Shown: positions 25,034 to 35,731, counted from the first letter of the stretch. The stretch: DNA of 62,182 nucleotides from CAVURW01 sp963743595 (GCA_963743595.1 CAVURW010000094.1:1-62182), one strand, 5' to 3'. Made by a program: numbers and translations. Notes: generated from the sequence alone by a model not told the origin.

Positions 25034-27783
25034 ATGTTTACCATGGCCAAAATCAAAAACGGGTCCACATACCTGGGTGAACACCTATGCAAGAACGACT
25101 ACTACAACAAGGGTGAAGAGAATGTAAAAGGGAAATGGATGGGGAAGTTGGCGGAGTATTGGCAACTCTCAGGTCCGATAGAAGCAGGTGATCAAGGTGT
25201 TCGAAGCATTAAGAAACAACCGAGCACCGGATGGAATTGAAAAGCTAACGATGCGCGATAGAGGGCGAGAATGCGATTCGGTTCTATGACTTCCAATGTT
25301 CTGCGCAGAAGAGTGTTTCCATCATGGCGGTCTTAATGGATGACCAAAGACTGAGAGACGCTCATGAAAAGTCTTGTGCTATCGCGTTTGCTGAATTGGA
25401 GAGCTTTGCTTCCCGACAAACCAGTGGGCTCACTCATGGCAGGGAGAATACCGGTAAAGTCTTGGCGGCGGCGTTCACTCACGATGCTTCGCGGGAACTC
25501 GATCCGCAGCTACACACACATTTTGTTATTGCCAATGTCACCGTAGGTGAGAATGGCAAGCGGTACGCTCTAGAGACGTTTGACATGGTGAAGGCGGTCC
25601 GTTATTCCGGGAAAGTTTATCAGAGTGAAATGGCCCGAGCCTGTAAGGAACTGGGCTATGAAGTCGAACTGGTCCGGGACGCCAAGAGACGAGTTACCGG
25701 GTTCGAGATTGTGGGTGTGGGTGAAGAGTTACGGGAACTCTATTCCAAACGACGGGCTCAAGTGGAGGATGGGATCGAAGAATTCCGGTTGAAGTATGAT
25801 CGAGAACCGAGCAAGGAGGAGATTCACGATATCACCGTGGCCACACGGACCAACCGTTATGTTTTGAACGAAGTGACGACCGCTGACGTGAGACAAAAAC
25901 AGTTGAGTCAATTGACTCCCGACCAGAAGGCGGAATTGGAGCGGATTTACAAGGACGCTAAAGGAAGTATTCCGAAAGTGGACAATGGCGATGCGAAAGA
26001 GGCGTGGTCTTATGCCGTGGCTCATACCTTCGAACGGGTGACGGTTGCTCCGGCTCATCAATTGATGGCTGAAGCGATTAATAGTCACCTGGGGAAAGTC
26101 GATCTGGAAGAGCTGAAGAAACAGGCTTCTAGCGATAATTCCTTACGCGAGCTGAAAGGCCAGGGAATACAGGCTCAAGTCTGCACAGTGGAGGGACTGA
26201 AGCGGGAAGAGTTGGCTATCATTTTTGTGAACGATTCGAAGGGCATTCGCGAACCGCTTAAGTCGGGTGAACTCAAGATGGATGGTCGGCTAGCCGTTGA
26301 ACAAAAGAAGGGTATAGAGTTTGTTTGTCACTCCAAGGATCAGGTGATGGCGATTCGTGGTATTGCCGGAGCTGGCAAAACGACGATGCTCAAGGAACTG
26401 GATAAGAATCTGACTCATGTGAGCCGACTTTATCTTGCTCCTACTGCCTCGGCGGTGGCGGTTCTGAAAGCGGAGGGATTTTCAGCGACGACCGTTTCGG
26501 ACTACCTGAATAAATGCTCCAACTTCCAGGAACCGGAGGAATGGAAGGGAGCCCTTATCGTGGTAGATGAAGCCGGGATGCTTTCTCAGAAGCAGGGTTC
26601 TGAATTGCTCCGTTATGCCGGGAGCCACGCAAACCGGGTGCTGCTGGTTGGGGACGTGAAGCAACATTCCAGTGTGGAGGCGGGCGATTTTCTCCGGGTA
26701 CTGGAAACTCACTCGAACCTGGCCACCCATACCCTGGCGGATATCCGTAGGCAAAAGCCGCCAGAGTACAATGCCGCCATCCGGCTGATGTCGAAGAACC
26801 AGTGTATCCAAGGACTTCATGCTTTGGACGAGCTGGGCTGGGTTCACGAGAACGGCGCGGGCTATCTCCGCAACGCCGCCGAGTCATACTTGGAGAAGCG
26901 CAAGCTCGGAAGTGTCCTCGCTGTCACTCCCACCTGGAAAGAAAACTATGCGCTAACTGAGCTGATTCGCGACGGATTGAAGGAGGAAGGCGTCTTAAAG
27001 GGACCGTCGGCACGAGTTGAAACGCTCTCCAGTCTCAAGTGGACGGTCGCCGAGAAGCGATTTTCAAGTAACTACGAAGCTGGCCAGTGGGTGATAGTCA
27101 CCCATGGAAACGTTGGGCCGATAGAACAAGGCAAGCCTAAGCAAGTCGCCAGTGTTGAGAAGGCGCATCTCGTTTTCTCCGATGGGACCAAGCTCAACGT
27201 CAGGCAGCATGGTCACCAGATTGATGTCGCAAACCTCCGAGTTATCGAGGTCCAGGAGGGTGACAAGATTCAGCTCATGACGAACGACAAGAAACGGGGA
27301 TTGTTCAATGGGGATGTCTGTACGGTAAAGTCGCTCCAGCCAGACGGCTCCCTCGAAACTGAAGAGGGAAAAACCATCCCCAAGGGATTTCATGCTCTTA
27401 CCCATGGCTACGTGCTGACTTCCCATAAGTCCCAAGGCAAAACGGCTGATAATGTAGTCGTGGCAGCAGAGCAGTTGCGGAGCAAGGCATGTTACGTGGC
27501 CTGTTCCCGTGGACGAGAAACGGCGAGCGTTCACACGATTGAAAAGGACAGACTGTACTCAGCTCTGCCGCAGTCGGAAGATAGGCTTTCGGCAACCGAC
27601 ATTCTGCAATCTTCCAGGAAAGAGGATCGCTACCGGTTCGTTAAGAATGACTCGCGAGAGGAGGAATTGAGACGCATTGGTCAATCCAGACCGGTAATTG
27701 TTCTCGATTCGCCAGGGGTGGAGTTGGAAAGGCAGAAGCAGCTTGGGCACGGGACAGGAGTAATGACTCGCGTTAGCAAGTGA
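25034..27783 (+). pseudogene. traI: MobF (TraI/TrwC) relaxase-helicase, broken by two frameshifts
   Basis: The relaxase would nick oriT and unwind the strand. The N-terminus (25034) has the active tyrosines in CKNDYYNKGEE. The reading frame shifts near 25195 (QG to FEALRNNRAPDGIEKLT) and again near 25266 (to ENAIRFYDFQCSAQKSVSI); each needs loss of one base to restore. From 25324 to 27783 an 819-aa frame is open, with THDASRELDPQLHTHFV (the metal-binding His triad), Walker A RGIAGAGKTTML, Walker B VVDEAGMLS and the C-terminal VLTSHKSQGKT helicase box. Unless these are sequencing errors, the Tyr and His parts of the active site are no longer made as one protein. Confidence 0.85.
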
Positions 27784-27936
27784 ACTATACAGGCCAAAAA
27801 TAGCAGCCATGCCACGTTAGCTAAGATACTTCAGCTTCAGCATTTAACACCGCTTTCATCGTTCAAGGAAACTCTTTTAAGAGTCGTGGGCATCTGCTAG
27901 GGTCGTGATATTCATAGAAATGGAGTAAGGGGTTTT

Positions 27937-28485
27937 ATGAAACTACTTATACTTACCTTTATATTCTTCGGTACCATTCCACTCTTAGCGCAATCTACAT
28001 CCAACAACCGATTCTCACCCCCTGCACCCCCTAAACCTCCGGTAAAGCATATCGAGCTGGCTTTGGTGCCTCTATCGATCACTCCTGTCAGTAGAGAAGA
28101 TGAGGAAGATGCCGAGGAAGCGGTGTTTCGGTTCTTAATGGCGACTTATCACAGCGAGATAATTGACACGAAGCTGGTCTTCATTTCGATAGTGGGCGAG
28201 GATCACCTGAGGTCCACTCTGCTTAAGCGCTTTGCCAAGGACTCTCCCTGCGTCGGTGATGGGAAAAGAGCTGAGCTATTGTCCACCGGCTTTCAGGATC
28301 GTACGACACATGAGAAAGGAATTTTCTTTCATATAGAGCCCATTCAATGGTTCTCCGCAAGCAGTGCTCAAGTGATGGGCGGTTATACGAAAAATTTGCT
28401 ATACGGCATGGGGGGGTTATGGAAGCTAACCAAAGTCGGTGGAAAATGGACTGTGGAGTCTACGGGGACGAGCTACTGTGAATAA
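27937..28485 (+). CDS. Secreted protein of unknown function 1
   Basis: A 182-aa protein with a signal peptide (MKLLILTFIFFGTIPLLAQ), a short Pro-rich linker, and a domain ending LWKLTKVGGKWTVESTGTSYCE. The final pattern (K-V-x-G-K-W-x-V-x-S) and the size are shared with the protein at 30030-30536, so the two may be distant paralogues of one cargo family. Cysteines CVGDG and YCE could form a disulfide in the periplasm. No family is recognised. Confidence 0.65.
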   Translation: MKLLILTFIFFGTIPLLAQSTSNNRFSPPAPPKPPVKHIELALVPLSITPVSREDEEDAEEAVFRFLMATYHSEIIDTKLVFISIVGEDHLRSTLLKRFAKDSPCVGDGKRAELLSTGFQDRTTHEKGIFFHIEPIQWFSASSAQVMGGYTKNLLYGMGGLWKLTKVGGKWTVESTGTSYCE

Positions 28486-28539
28486 CTTTTTCGACCTGAC
28501 CGTTACCAGTCGCGCCGATGCCGATCAGGAAAAAGCCCA

Positions 28540-28675
28540 AAATGAGGATTTGCTTCCCGCTGTTGATGGGAATCGCGCTCTGTTCCGTTCGCCGTTCTTC
28601 GTATGCATCGCGACAACCTCTACAACTACCCACAAAACCAGCCCAAAGAAATATCGGACGCCCACTTGACTTGCA
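28540..28675 (-). pseudogene. 5' fragment of a second kelch gene
   Basis: This stretch matches, on the minus strand, the first 130 bp of the kelch gene (29775-29940): the shared stretches CTGTTGATGGGAATCGCG, CACAAAACCAGCCC and AAAGAAATATCGGA are nearly identical. It would encode the N-terminal membrane segment (YFFGLVLWVVV) only. It is left over from a tandem duplication of the kelch gene. Confidence 0.7.
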
Positions 28676-28775
28676 GGTTAGACATTACTACAGAATGAGC
28701 TTTAAAGGATCAGAGCAGCACCTGAATGCCGTAGGGCCTGCGGCTCTGCGAGCACTGCGATGCAAAAGATGCCTG

Positions 28776-29936
28776 TTAACGCTTCGCTAGGGTCCATTGG
28801 CCGTTTTGCGGATCATACAGCTCGCAGGTGTTAGTGGAGTTGCCATTCTCGTCATTTCCTCCTATTGCTAAAACTTGTCCATTCGGAAGCAGGGAAAGAG
28901 TGAAACAGGATCTGGGTACTCGGAGGGAACCGGTAACGGACCATGTCCCGAGCTTCGGATCATAGCGTTCGCAGGAGTTTATTGTATTGTCCGTTAGGCC
29001 CCCTACAGCCAGAACGGAGCCGTCTACTAGCTGCAACATTTGATGTTCGGATCGGCGTTCTTGTAGGTTCGCTGTCGGACTCCACGTTCCCGATTGCGTA
29101 TTGTATATCTCGCAAGAGTTTATAAAACCGCCTCCACCTATTCCTCCAGAAATGAGTACTCGACCATCAGAGAGGGCGCAGGACGCGAAATCCTCCCGAG
29201 GACTCGTCATCGCTCCCGTTTTTGTCCAAATTCCTGTGGTGGGATCGAAGAGTTCGGTGTCGGGACTGGGATCTGAAATGGATAGAATCCGCCCGTCCCT
29301 GAGACAGAGCTCGATGGAATGAAGCGGTGGGGCTGGTTGCTGAGGGCACCTCCAGGTGCCATTCGTTGGGTTGAAAAGATTGCACTTTAGGTTTTGGCCA
29401 CCGCTCGCAAGGATCGTTCCGTCTGCTAGTTTGATAAGGTGGCAACCCCCTCCGCGACGATTGTCAGAGGGTACGTCTTTAGTGGAATTACTAACGAAGT
29501 TGAACGTCTTGCATGATCCGTCTGCAATCTCGATCAGGGCAACTTCTTCTCCAAGGCCTACCGCTGCCACGAGTTCGCCAAATGGTTGTGAGGCATCAAG
29601 TCCCTTAATTGTTCCATTTGCAATCGATCTGCCATGGCTATCGACGATTTCCCAGGTTGAAGATTCAACGACCCGCCACGACGGATTCCAGATATATTTC
29701 AGCTCCTCGCCGCCACTCCAATAAGTGCGAATTCTATCGAAAAAGGTTGTCGCTGTTGAGCAGTGTCCACCCAAAATGAGGGTATGCTCCCCGTTGTTGA
29801 TGGGAATCGCGATCTGTTCAGATCGCCGTTCTCTAAGAGTAGGCACCCGTCTATCCCCCATTCCGACCACGATAATTCCAACTACCACCACCCACAAAAC
29901 CAGCCCAAAGAAATATCGGAAGCGATTGATGTTCAT
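28776..29936 (-). CDS. Membrane-anchored kelch-repeat protein
   Basis: A 386-aa protein: one N-terminal membrane anchor (YFFGLVLWVVVVGIIVVG), then a beta-propeller of kelch repeats. Repeats are visible as DGTILASGGQNLK, DGRVLISGGIGGGGF, DGSVLAVGGLTDNT and NGQVLAIGGNDENG, each followed by CEIYNTQSGTWSPTA-type strands. The propeller would be outside the cytosol and likely binds a protein or glycan partner. It is cargo of the element, and a truncated duplicate of its 5' end lies downstream at 28540-28675. Confidence 0.85.
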   Translation of the reverse strand: MNINRFRYFFGLVLWVVVVGIIVVGMGDRRVPTLRERRSEQIAIPINNGEHTLILGGHCSTATTFFDRIRTYWSGGEELKYIWNPSWRVVESSTWEIVDSHGRSIANGTIKGLDASQPFGELVAAVGLGEEVALIEIADGSCKTFNFVSNSTKDVPSDNRRGGGCHLIKLADGTILASGGQNLKCNLFNPTNGTWRCPQQPAPPLHSIELCLRDGRILSISDPSPDTELFDPTTGIWTKTGAMTSPREDFASCALSDGRVLISGGIGGGGFINSCEIYNTQSGTWSPTANLQERRSEHQMLQLVDGSVLAVGGLTDNTINSCERYDPKLGTWSVTGSLRVPRSCFTLSLLPNGQVLAIGGNDENGNSTNTCELYDPQNGQWTLAKR

Positions 29937-30029
29937 TCGGCGGCCTGTGGCATCCTCGGGCGTTGCCCACTGTCTGATGGTATGACAACTAGAGCGGTGA
30001 GGTCAATCTTGGGGCATGACGCTCGTAGT

Positions 30030-30536
30030 TTAGGAAATTCCAGTCAGTTCGCTTCTAATAACGCGCCATTTTCCACGTAAGTTCTGCAAGGTATAGCGAT
30101 AAATCATCGCTGAAAGTCCCGATTCGATCAATCCGCAGTCAATCGTGACCAAGTCGTCCGACCCTTGATCAATCCCAGAAACAGTCAATAAATATCCCTC
30201 TCTGCCCGTGGTTCTGTCAATCGCCCCGTCGCGTACATCATATCTACAGTCGGAATACTTTTTAATTCGAGCGCGGTCGCTGAGAAATCGAAGCATAAAT
30301 TTGCTGGGGGGATCGAGCTCGGAGCTGCCAACAAGGAAATCAATGAAATACGGTCCCTTGGAACGACCAGCTAAGTACCGAACGGCGACTTCTTTTATTT
30401 CGTCGATTTCAGAGGCATTAAGTGGAACAATTCTGACCAACGGAATTGGCGGCGACGGATTGAAAGGATTGTTTCCTGCGTCTGCCTCATACATGAATGC
30501 AGTAGCCATAACGCCGACAAGCACAAAGAGTCTCAT
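30030..30536 (-). CDS. Secreted protein of unknown function 2
   Basis: A 168-aa protein with an N-terminal signal-like stretch (LFVLVGVMATAFMYEADA), a Pro-rich linker (NPFNPSPPIPLVRIV) and a C-terminus LRGKWRVIRSELTG. Layout, length and the end pattern match the protein at 27937-28485. The core has EIKEVAVRYLAGRSKG, an amphipathic helix. It lies between the kelch gene and the metal-efflux operon. Function unknown. Confidence 0.6.
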   Translation of the reverse strand: MRLFVLVGVMATAFMYEADAGNNPFNPSPPIPLVRIVPLNASEIDEIKEVAVRYLAGRSKGPYFIDFLVGSSELDPPSKFMLRFLSDRARIKKYSDCRYDVRDGAIDRTTGREGYLLTVSGIDQGSDDLVTIDCGLIESGLSAMIYRYTLQNLRGKWRVIRSELTGIS

Positions 30537-30634
30537 AAGGGGAAAATTAAAACGCAGTTAATCACGGGTCGAGCAAGGTGTTTATGGTCAGAGAAAATCC
30601 GTCGGAAGAGGTTTTCATAATCGTGCATACTTCT

Positions 30635-33600
30635 TTAAGCGCCCAGCTCTTTCACGATTTCTGATGCCTCAGCGTCTGAATTGAATTCAAGCTCGCTGCT
30701 TCTCCATATAAGATAAATTACGGGGTAAAGAAGCAGCTCCATAATCGCCGAGGTTACTACTCCGCCGACCATGGGCGTGGCGATTCGTTTCATCACTTCG
30801 GAGCCCGAGCCAGTGCTCCAAAGTATTGGCAGCAAGCCAAAAAGAATGGCGGCAACGGTCATCATTTTTGGGCGAATGCGCTGAACGGCACCTTCTTTGA
30901 CTGAACTCACCAGATCACCGAATGTTTTCATGGCTCCTCGGGCCTTGTGTTCGTCGTAGGCTTGGTCGAGATAAAGTAACATAACGACTCCGGTTTCAGC
31001 GTCGATTCCTGCCAGGGCAATAAGTCCAACGGCTACCGCTACACTGAACTGGTAATTGAAAAGGTAGAGGAGCCAGAAAGCACCGATGAGTGAAAACGGA
31101 ACCGCCAGAAGAACGATGAACGTTCTGATAAGTGATCCGGTATTCATGTTGAGCAACATCACGATGATGAGAAGCGTAAACGGGATGATCACGGTAAGGC
31201 GGGCTTCGACTTGTTGAAGCTGTTCGAATGACCCTGCCCACTCCCAATAGACGCCTGGAGCGGGATGCACCATTTGTTTCAATCGCTCGCTAGCCTTTCC
31301 TACGTAACCCGCGAAGTTTGGCGCGGTCGTATCTACGGAAACGTAGGTCACCAATTGCCCATTTTCGCTCCGCACCTCGGGCGGTCCGCTGGAAAACTGA
31401 ACCGTGGCCAGATCAGAAAGAGGGACCTGGGCACCGCCGGGCACGACCACAGGAATTTGACGAATCGCTGGGAGCGTATCGCGAAAATCCCGGAGCAACC
31501 GAACGCTGATGGGGTAGCGCTCTCGACCTTCCACCGTGTAGCCAATGGTATTTCCCCCAATGGCCGTTTCGACAACGCGGTTGATGTCTTCTACACTCAA
31601 ACCGTAACGGGCGATGGTGTCTCGGTTGGCAACGATATCCAGGTAACGTCCTCCTTCCGCACGCTCTGCAAAGACACCTCGTGTATCTGGAAAATCCTGG
31701 AGAGCATGCTCGATCTGCTGGCCCGCATCAGCGATATCGTGGATGCTTCGTCCGTAGACACGGAGACCGAGATTCGAGCGGAAGCCGGTTGAGAGCATTT
31801 CCGTCCGCGTTTGAATAGGCATCCAAATGATATCAGCCATGCCGGGAGTTCGACCGTAATCATGGATTTCCGACTCGATTTTCTCCCAGGTCATTCCCGG
31901 CTTCCACTCACTTGGAGGTTTGATCTGGATGGTTGTTTCGAACATGGAGAGGGGAGCCGGATCGGTGGCTGTCTCGGCCTGGCCTGCTTTGCCAAAAACC
32001 GTTTCGATTTCGGGAATCTGGCGAAGTCTGCTGTTCTGTTCGTGAAGGATCCGGGTCGCTTCTTGGATGGCCAAGCCCTGGGGTGCGGTGGGCATGAACA
32101 GAATATCACCTTCATTCAGGGGAGGCATGAATTCGCTGCCGAGGTGTATCACCGGGTAAGCGGTGCAACCGAGAGCAACCAGTGCAAGGAACACGACCAG
32201 CCAGCGCGTGCGAAGAACTAAAGTCACCACCGGTCGATAAAGAAAAATGAGGAGCCGGTTAATTGGATTTTTGGCTTCAGGAACAATTCGCCCTCGGATA
32301 AGGAGCACCATCAAAACGGGCACGAGGGTTACTGAAAGGAGCGCCGCAAAAAACATAGCAAAGGTCTTGGTGAATGCCAGTGGTTGAAAGAGTCGACCGG
32401 CCTGGCCCTCCAGAGTAAACACGGGAAGGAATGAAACGGTGATCACCAGCAACGAAAAGAAGAGAGGTCGCCCCATCTTTTGGGCTGCCGTGAGGACGGC
32501 AGCGATTCGCTCTGGATTCGTCAACGGCCTATCGTGCGCCAGTTGCGCGTGCTCCAGTTCCTTGTGAGCGCCTTCAATCATAATGATAGCGGCGTCCACC
32601 ATGGCACCGATGGCGATGGCAATTCCACCCAGTGACATGATGTTGGCGGTGAGGTGGAGTGCAGCAAAGGGAATGAACGACAGGAGAATCGCGGTGGGGA
32701 GCACTAGAATGGCGACCAAGGCGCTGCGAAAATGCCAGAGAAACACCACGCAGACGATGCTGACGACGAGGCTTTCCTCAACGAGCTTCGACCGCAGCGT
32801 GTCAATGGAGCGATTGATCAACTTCGAGCGGTCGTAGACCGGAACTATCTTGATCCCCGGCGGCAGGGCAGGCTGCAACTCAGCTATCTTCTGCTTGACC
32901 CGGTCAATCACGGCAAGCGCGTTTTCTCCAAAGCGCATGACGACGATCCCTCCCACAGCTTCGCCTTGACCGTTGAATTCAGCCATCCCTTCACGGAGAT
33001 CGGGCCCAAGTTGGACGGTAGCCACTTGATCTATCGTAATGGGGGTTCCTCCATTTGCCTTTAAAACGATCTTTCGGATGTCGTCGAGCGATTTGATGTA
33101 GCCTTCGCCACGGACGTAATACTCAGCGGTCGAAACCTCGAACGATTTTCCGCCGACATCCATGTTTCCTTTGCGGACGGCATCGACGATGTCGCTGAGG
33201 CTGATGCCGTAATTGATCAGCTTATTAGGATCGACGTTAATTTGGTATTGCTTCACAAACCCGCCGATACTCGCGACTTCTGCCACTCCTTTGACCGAGC
33301 CCATTGCGTACTTGAGTGTCCAATCCTGGAGGGTACGTAGATCGGCTAGTGAGCTTTTCCCGGTCTCGTCTACCAGTGCGTATTGATACACCCAGCCCAA
33401 CCCTGTTGCATCGGGTCCGAGCGTAGGTGCTACGTCCGGAGGAAGCGCACTGCGGGCGCTGTTGAGGTATTCCAGGACACGGGATCGAGCCCAATAAATA
33501 TCGGTGCCGTCTTCGAAGATCACATAGACAAACGAGCGACCCATCATGGAAAGTCCGCGCACTGCCTTGACCTTCGGCGCACCAAGAAAGCGGCTGCTGA

Positions 33601-33889
33601 TCGGGTAAGTGATCTGGTCCTCTACAAGAGACGGACTTCGCCCGGCCCAAGTGGTGTATACGATCACCTGAACATCGGAGAGATCGGGAACCGCGTCCAG
33701 GGCGATATGTAGCAGCGAATAGGCTCCCAAAGATACGGACATCAGGGTCAATAAGCCCACTAAAATTGCGTTTCGCCCACTCCAGGCCGTAATCGTTTCA
33801 ATGAGGCCCGGAGAACTTGTACTCCCCTTCGCTTCCGTTGGAGAAACAGGGTAAGCGGCAGCGCGACGCTGCACTAATTCGTCCCCCAA
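30635..33889 (-). CDS. cusA: Heavy-metal efflux RND pump, CusA/CzcA family
   Basis: A 1084-aa inner-membrane proton antiporter that exports metal ions across the envelope with CusB and an outer-membrane channel. Family marks are GRSPSLVEDQITYPI and LGPDATGLGWVYQYALVD in the N-terminal half, GAMVDAAIIMIEGAHKE carrying the proton-relay Asp, and IRPKMMTVAAILFGLLPI near the end. The twelve membrane segments are in their usual places. These motifs are typical of the copper/silver branch. It overlaps the adaptor gene by 16 bases. No tolC-like channel gene is in the operon. Confidence 0.92.
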   Translation of the reverse strand: MGDELVQRRAAAYPVSPTEAKGSTSSPGLIETITAWSGRNAILVGLLTLMSVSLGAYSLLHIALDAVPDLSDVQVIVYTTWAGRSPSLVEDQITYPISSRFLGAPKVKAVRGLSMMGRSFVYVIFEDGTDIYWARSRVLEYLNSARSALPPDVAPTLGPDATGLGWVYQYALVDETGKSSLADLRTLQDWTLKYAMGSVKGVAEVASIGGFVKQYQINVDPNKLINYGISLSDIVDAVRKGNMDVGGKSFEVSTAEYYVRGEGYIKSLDDIRKIVLKANGGTPITIDQVATVQLGPDLREGMAEFNGQGEAVGGIVVMRFGENALAVIDRVKQKIAELQPALPPGIKIVPVYDRSKLINRSIDTLRSKLVEESLVVSIVCVVFLWHFRSALVAILVLPTAILLSFIPFAALHLTANIMSLGGIAIAIGAMVDAAIIMIEGAHKELEHAQLAHDRPLTNPERIAAVLTAAQKMGRPLFFSLLVITVSFLPVFTLEGQAGRLFQPLAFTKTFAMFFAALLSVTLVPVLMVLLIRGRIVPEAKNPINRLLIFLYRPVVTLVLRTRWLVVFLALVALGCTAYPVIHLGSEFMPPLNEGDILFMPTAPQGLAIQEATRILHEQNSRLRQIPEIETVFGKAGQAETATDPAPLSMFETTIQIKPPSEWKPGMTWEKIESEIHDYGRTPGMADIIWMPIQTRTEMLSTGFRSNLGLRVYGRSIHDIADAGQQIEHALQDFPDTRGVFAERAEGGRYLDIVANRDTIARYGLSVEDINRVVETAIGGNTIGYTVEGRERYPISVRLLRDFRDTLPAIRQIPVVVPGGAQVPLSDLATVQFSSGPPEVRSENGQLVTYVSVDTTAPNFAGYVGKASERLKQMVHPAPGVYWEWAGSFEQLQQVEARLTVIIPFTLLIIVMLLNMNTGSLIRTFIVLLAVPFSLIGAFWLLYLFNYQFSVAVAVGLIALAGIDAETGVVMLLYLDQAYDEHKARGAMKTFGDLVSSVKEGAVQRIRPKMMTVAAILFGLLPILWSTGSGSEVMKRIATPMVGGVVTSAIMELLLYPVIYLIWRSSELEFNSDAEASEIVKELGA

Positions 33890-35244
33890 GTCTTCAGAAC
33901 TCCTTGGATACGGCTCTCGGCGTCGATCAAAAAATTCGCGCTCGAAATGACGTGATCGCCTTCTTTGAGACCGGAAGTCACCTCGTAATCGTCACCGGAT
34001 CGAGTTCCGACTTGGATTTCGCGAGGCTCCAGTTTTCCTCCTCCGCGATCTATGAAGACAATGAACTTGTCTCCAGTGGGCACAACTGCCGAGGCCGGAA
34101 CCGTTAGCACGGAACCGACTGGAATTTCTGCCGAGACCTCCGCAAAAAGACCGGGATGAAACATGTGGTTTTCGTCGGAAATGACGATCCGAGCCAACAC
34201 ACGGCGCTCCTGGTCGTCGAGATGAGGGTCGATGAAGTCGATTGGAGCAACGACTTTATGGCCAGGCATTGAGGGGAAAGTGACGGTCACTTTTTGACCA
34301 ACGTTGAGATACATCGATTGGCTTTCGGGGAACTCCGCCACGATCCAGGTGTTTCGGTGATCGGCAATCTCCAGCAAAGATTGTCCGGCGTCAAACTTCA
34401 TCCCTTCGATGGCGTTCTTCATGTGAACGAAGCCGTCGAAGGGGGCCAGGAGATCGAAGCTGCCGTCGAGTCCACGACCTGTCCGCAGGTCGATTTCATT
34501 GGCTGTAAGAGCGAATTTCTCCAAGCTCTCAATCTGTTTCTCCGACAGATCCCAGACCCGGATTCGTTCCCGCAAAAGTTCCATCTGGTTATCGAGAGCG
34601 ACACTGTTTCCAGGGGTCATCAGTCCCGTCCGTTTGTAGGCGCGGTAGGCCTTGATGTAATTGATCTGCGTATCCGCCCATCCCTCACAAAGCACAGTCA
34701 TGAGCACCTCACCCTTTCGGAATGACTTACCCACATAGTTTGCGTAGAGCTTCGTGATGTAACCGCCGCCCGCTTTAACATTGATGTCGCGAAGACTCGA
34801 TTCATCGATCTCCGCACGGGCCGGAGCCTTCAGCATACGGGTAATATCCTTTTTCAGGACAACTGCGGTATTGGCTCCAATCTCTTTCAGTCGATCCGGC
34901 GAAATCGTCACCGTGCCGGAATCGTCCATCGCCAGTGGCATGGGCATGGGAGTTGCCGCAGGCGTCATCGCCGTTGAGGATGCGGACTCCATCTTTTCCT
35001 TACCGCTTTTCTTCATCACCGGCACCAAATCCATTCCGCAAATGGGGCACTTGTCATTTGGTTTGTGTGACCGCACCGATGGGTGCATCGGACAGGTGTA
35101 GTAATCCACTCCTTCATCCACCGCAGTTGTGGTCGTGCTCGTCGTCGGAGAACAAGCCGAGAGTGCGAAAACCGACAGGCAAACAATCGCTTGCCTTCGA
35201 TTTAAAGCGGAGCCGCTGGTGGGCAGTTGGTGGAAGAGCGACAT
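33874..35244 (-). CDS. cusB: RND periplasmic adaptor with heavy-metal-binding domain, CusB-like
   Basis: A 456-aa lipoprotein adaptor. The N-terminus has a lipobox (FALSAC), then the metal-binding domain YTCPMHPSVRSHKPN and CPICGMDLVPV (about residues 52-80), then the barrel-sandwich and beta-barrel domains of the family (DGFVHMKNAIEGMKF, TWIVAEFPESQSMYL). It would take up copper or silver in the periplasm and deliver it to the pump. The stop overlaps the start of the pump gene. It lies 24 bases after the DUF3347 gene, in the unit read from the second candidate ECF promoter. Confidence 0.92.
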   Translation of the reverse strand: MSLFHQLPTSGSALNRRQAIVCLSVFALSACSPTTSTTTTAVDEGVDYYTCPMHPSVRSHKPNDKCPICGMDLVPVMKKSGKEKMESASSTAMTPAATPMPMPLAMDDSGTVTISPDRLKEIGANTAVVLKKDITRMLKAPARAEIDESSLRDINVKAGGGYITKLYANYVGKSFRKGEVLMTVLCEGWADTQINYIKAYRAYKRTGLMTPGNSVALDNQMELLRERIRVWDLSEKQIESLEKFALTANEIDLRTGRGLDGSFDLLAPFDGFVHMKNAIEGMKFDAGQSLLEIADHRNTWIVAEFPESQSMYLNVGQKVTVTFPSMPGHKVVAPIDFIDPHLDDQERRVLARIVISDENHMFHPGLFAEVSAEIPVGSVLTVPASAVVPTGDKFIVFIDRGGGKLEPREIQVGTRSGDDYEVTSGLKEGDHVISSANFLIDAESRIQGVLKTWGTN

Positions 35245-35268
35245 GGTTTAATGGCTATCGAGACACGA

Positions 35269-35709
35269 TCACTTGGCTTCAGTCACGATCTCGCCGCACG
35301 TCGACATCTCCGCGCCAAACGGATTTGAAACGGTATTTCCGCTTTGGAGCCAATAGGCCTTCACCATTGGGCAGTAGGCTTTCGCGCAACCGGTGTAGTG
35401 ATTTTGTTCGACGAGTTTTATCAGGGTTGCACTGAGAGGTTTGAAAGCGGCTCGGGCTGAATCGAGGTCTTTGGCAGCAGCTAGTGCATCGGCTTCGGCC
35501 TTGAGTTCCGCTGGGAACAGTTTAGCCGAAGCGGCCTTACTCAACTGCATCGCATAGGTGGATACCCCGTCCAAGGAGTCTTTGGCTAGGGCGTCGTGAA
35601 TTTGAATGTAAGGAGTAACAACTGCCTTGATGGAGGCGTCTGTGTCGATAGCCTTTGCGCTGAGCGCGAGGACGAAGATAGAGCATACTGTGAGGAGGAG
35701 TTTTTTCAT
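35269..35709 (-). CDS. DUF3347 periplasmic protein, probable copper binder
   Basis: A 146-aa protein with a signal peptide (MKKLLLTVCSIFVLALSAKA) and a helical DUF3347 domain. The C-terminal pattern YCPMVKAYWLQSG, SNPFGAEMSTCG has the Cys, Met and His-like positions that bind metal in this family. Such domains occur fused to or next to CusB adaptors and are thought to hand over Cu(I). It is the first gene after the second candidate ECF promoter, so its expression should follow the sigma factor. Confidence 0.82.
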   Translation of the reverse strand: MKKLLLTVCSIFVLALSAKAIDTDASIKAVVTPYIQIHDALAKDSLDGVSTYAMQLSKAASAKLFPAELKAEADALAAAKDLDSARAAFKPLSATLIKLVEQNHYTGCAKAYCPMVKAYWLQSGNTVSNPFGAEMSTCGEIVTEAK

Positions 35710-35731
35710 TTAGTGTTGGATTCGGTTACTG

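Noticed and set aside
24883..25080. Open frame between intron and relaxase
   Set aside because: Composition is Pro/Arg/Gly-rich without protein pattern. It overlaps the relaxase promoter and the true relaxase start.
25324..27783. Complete relaxase starting at 25324
   Set aside because: The conserved N-terminus with the catalytic tyrosines lies upstream in two other frames, so this frame alone is not a full relaxase.
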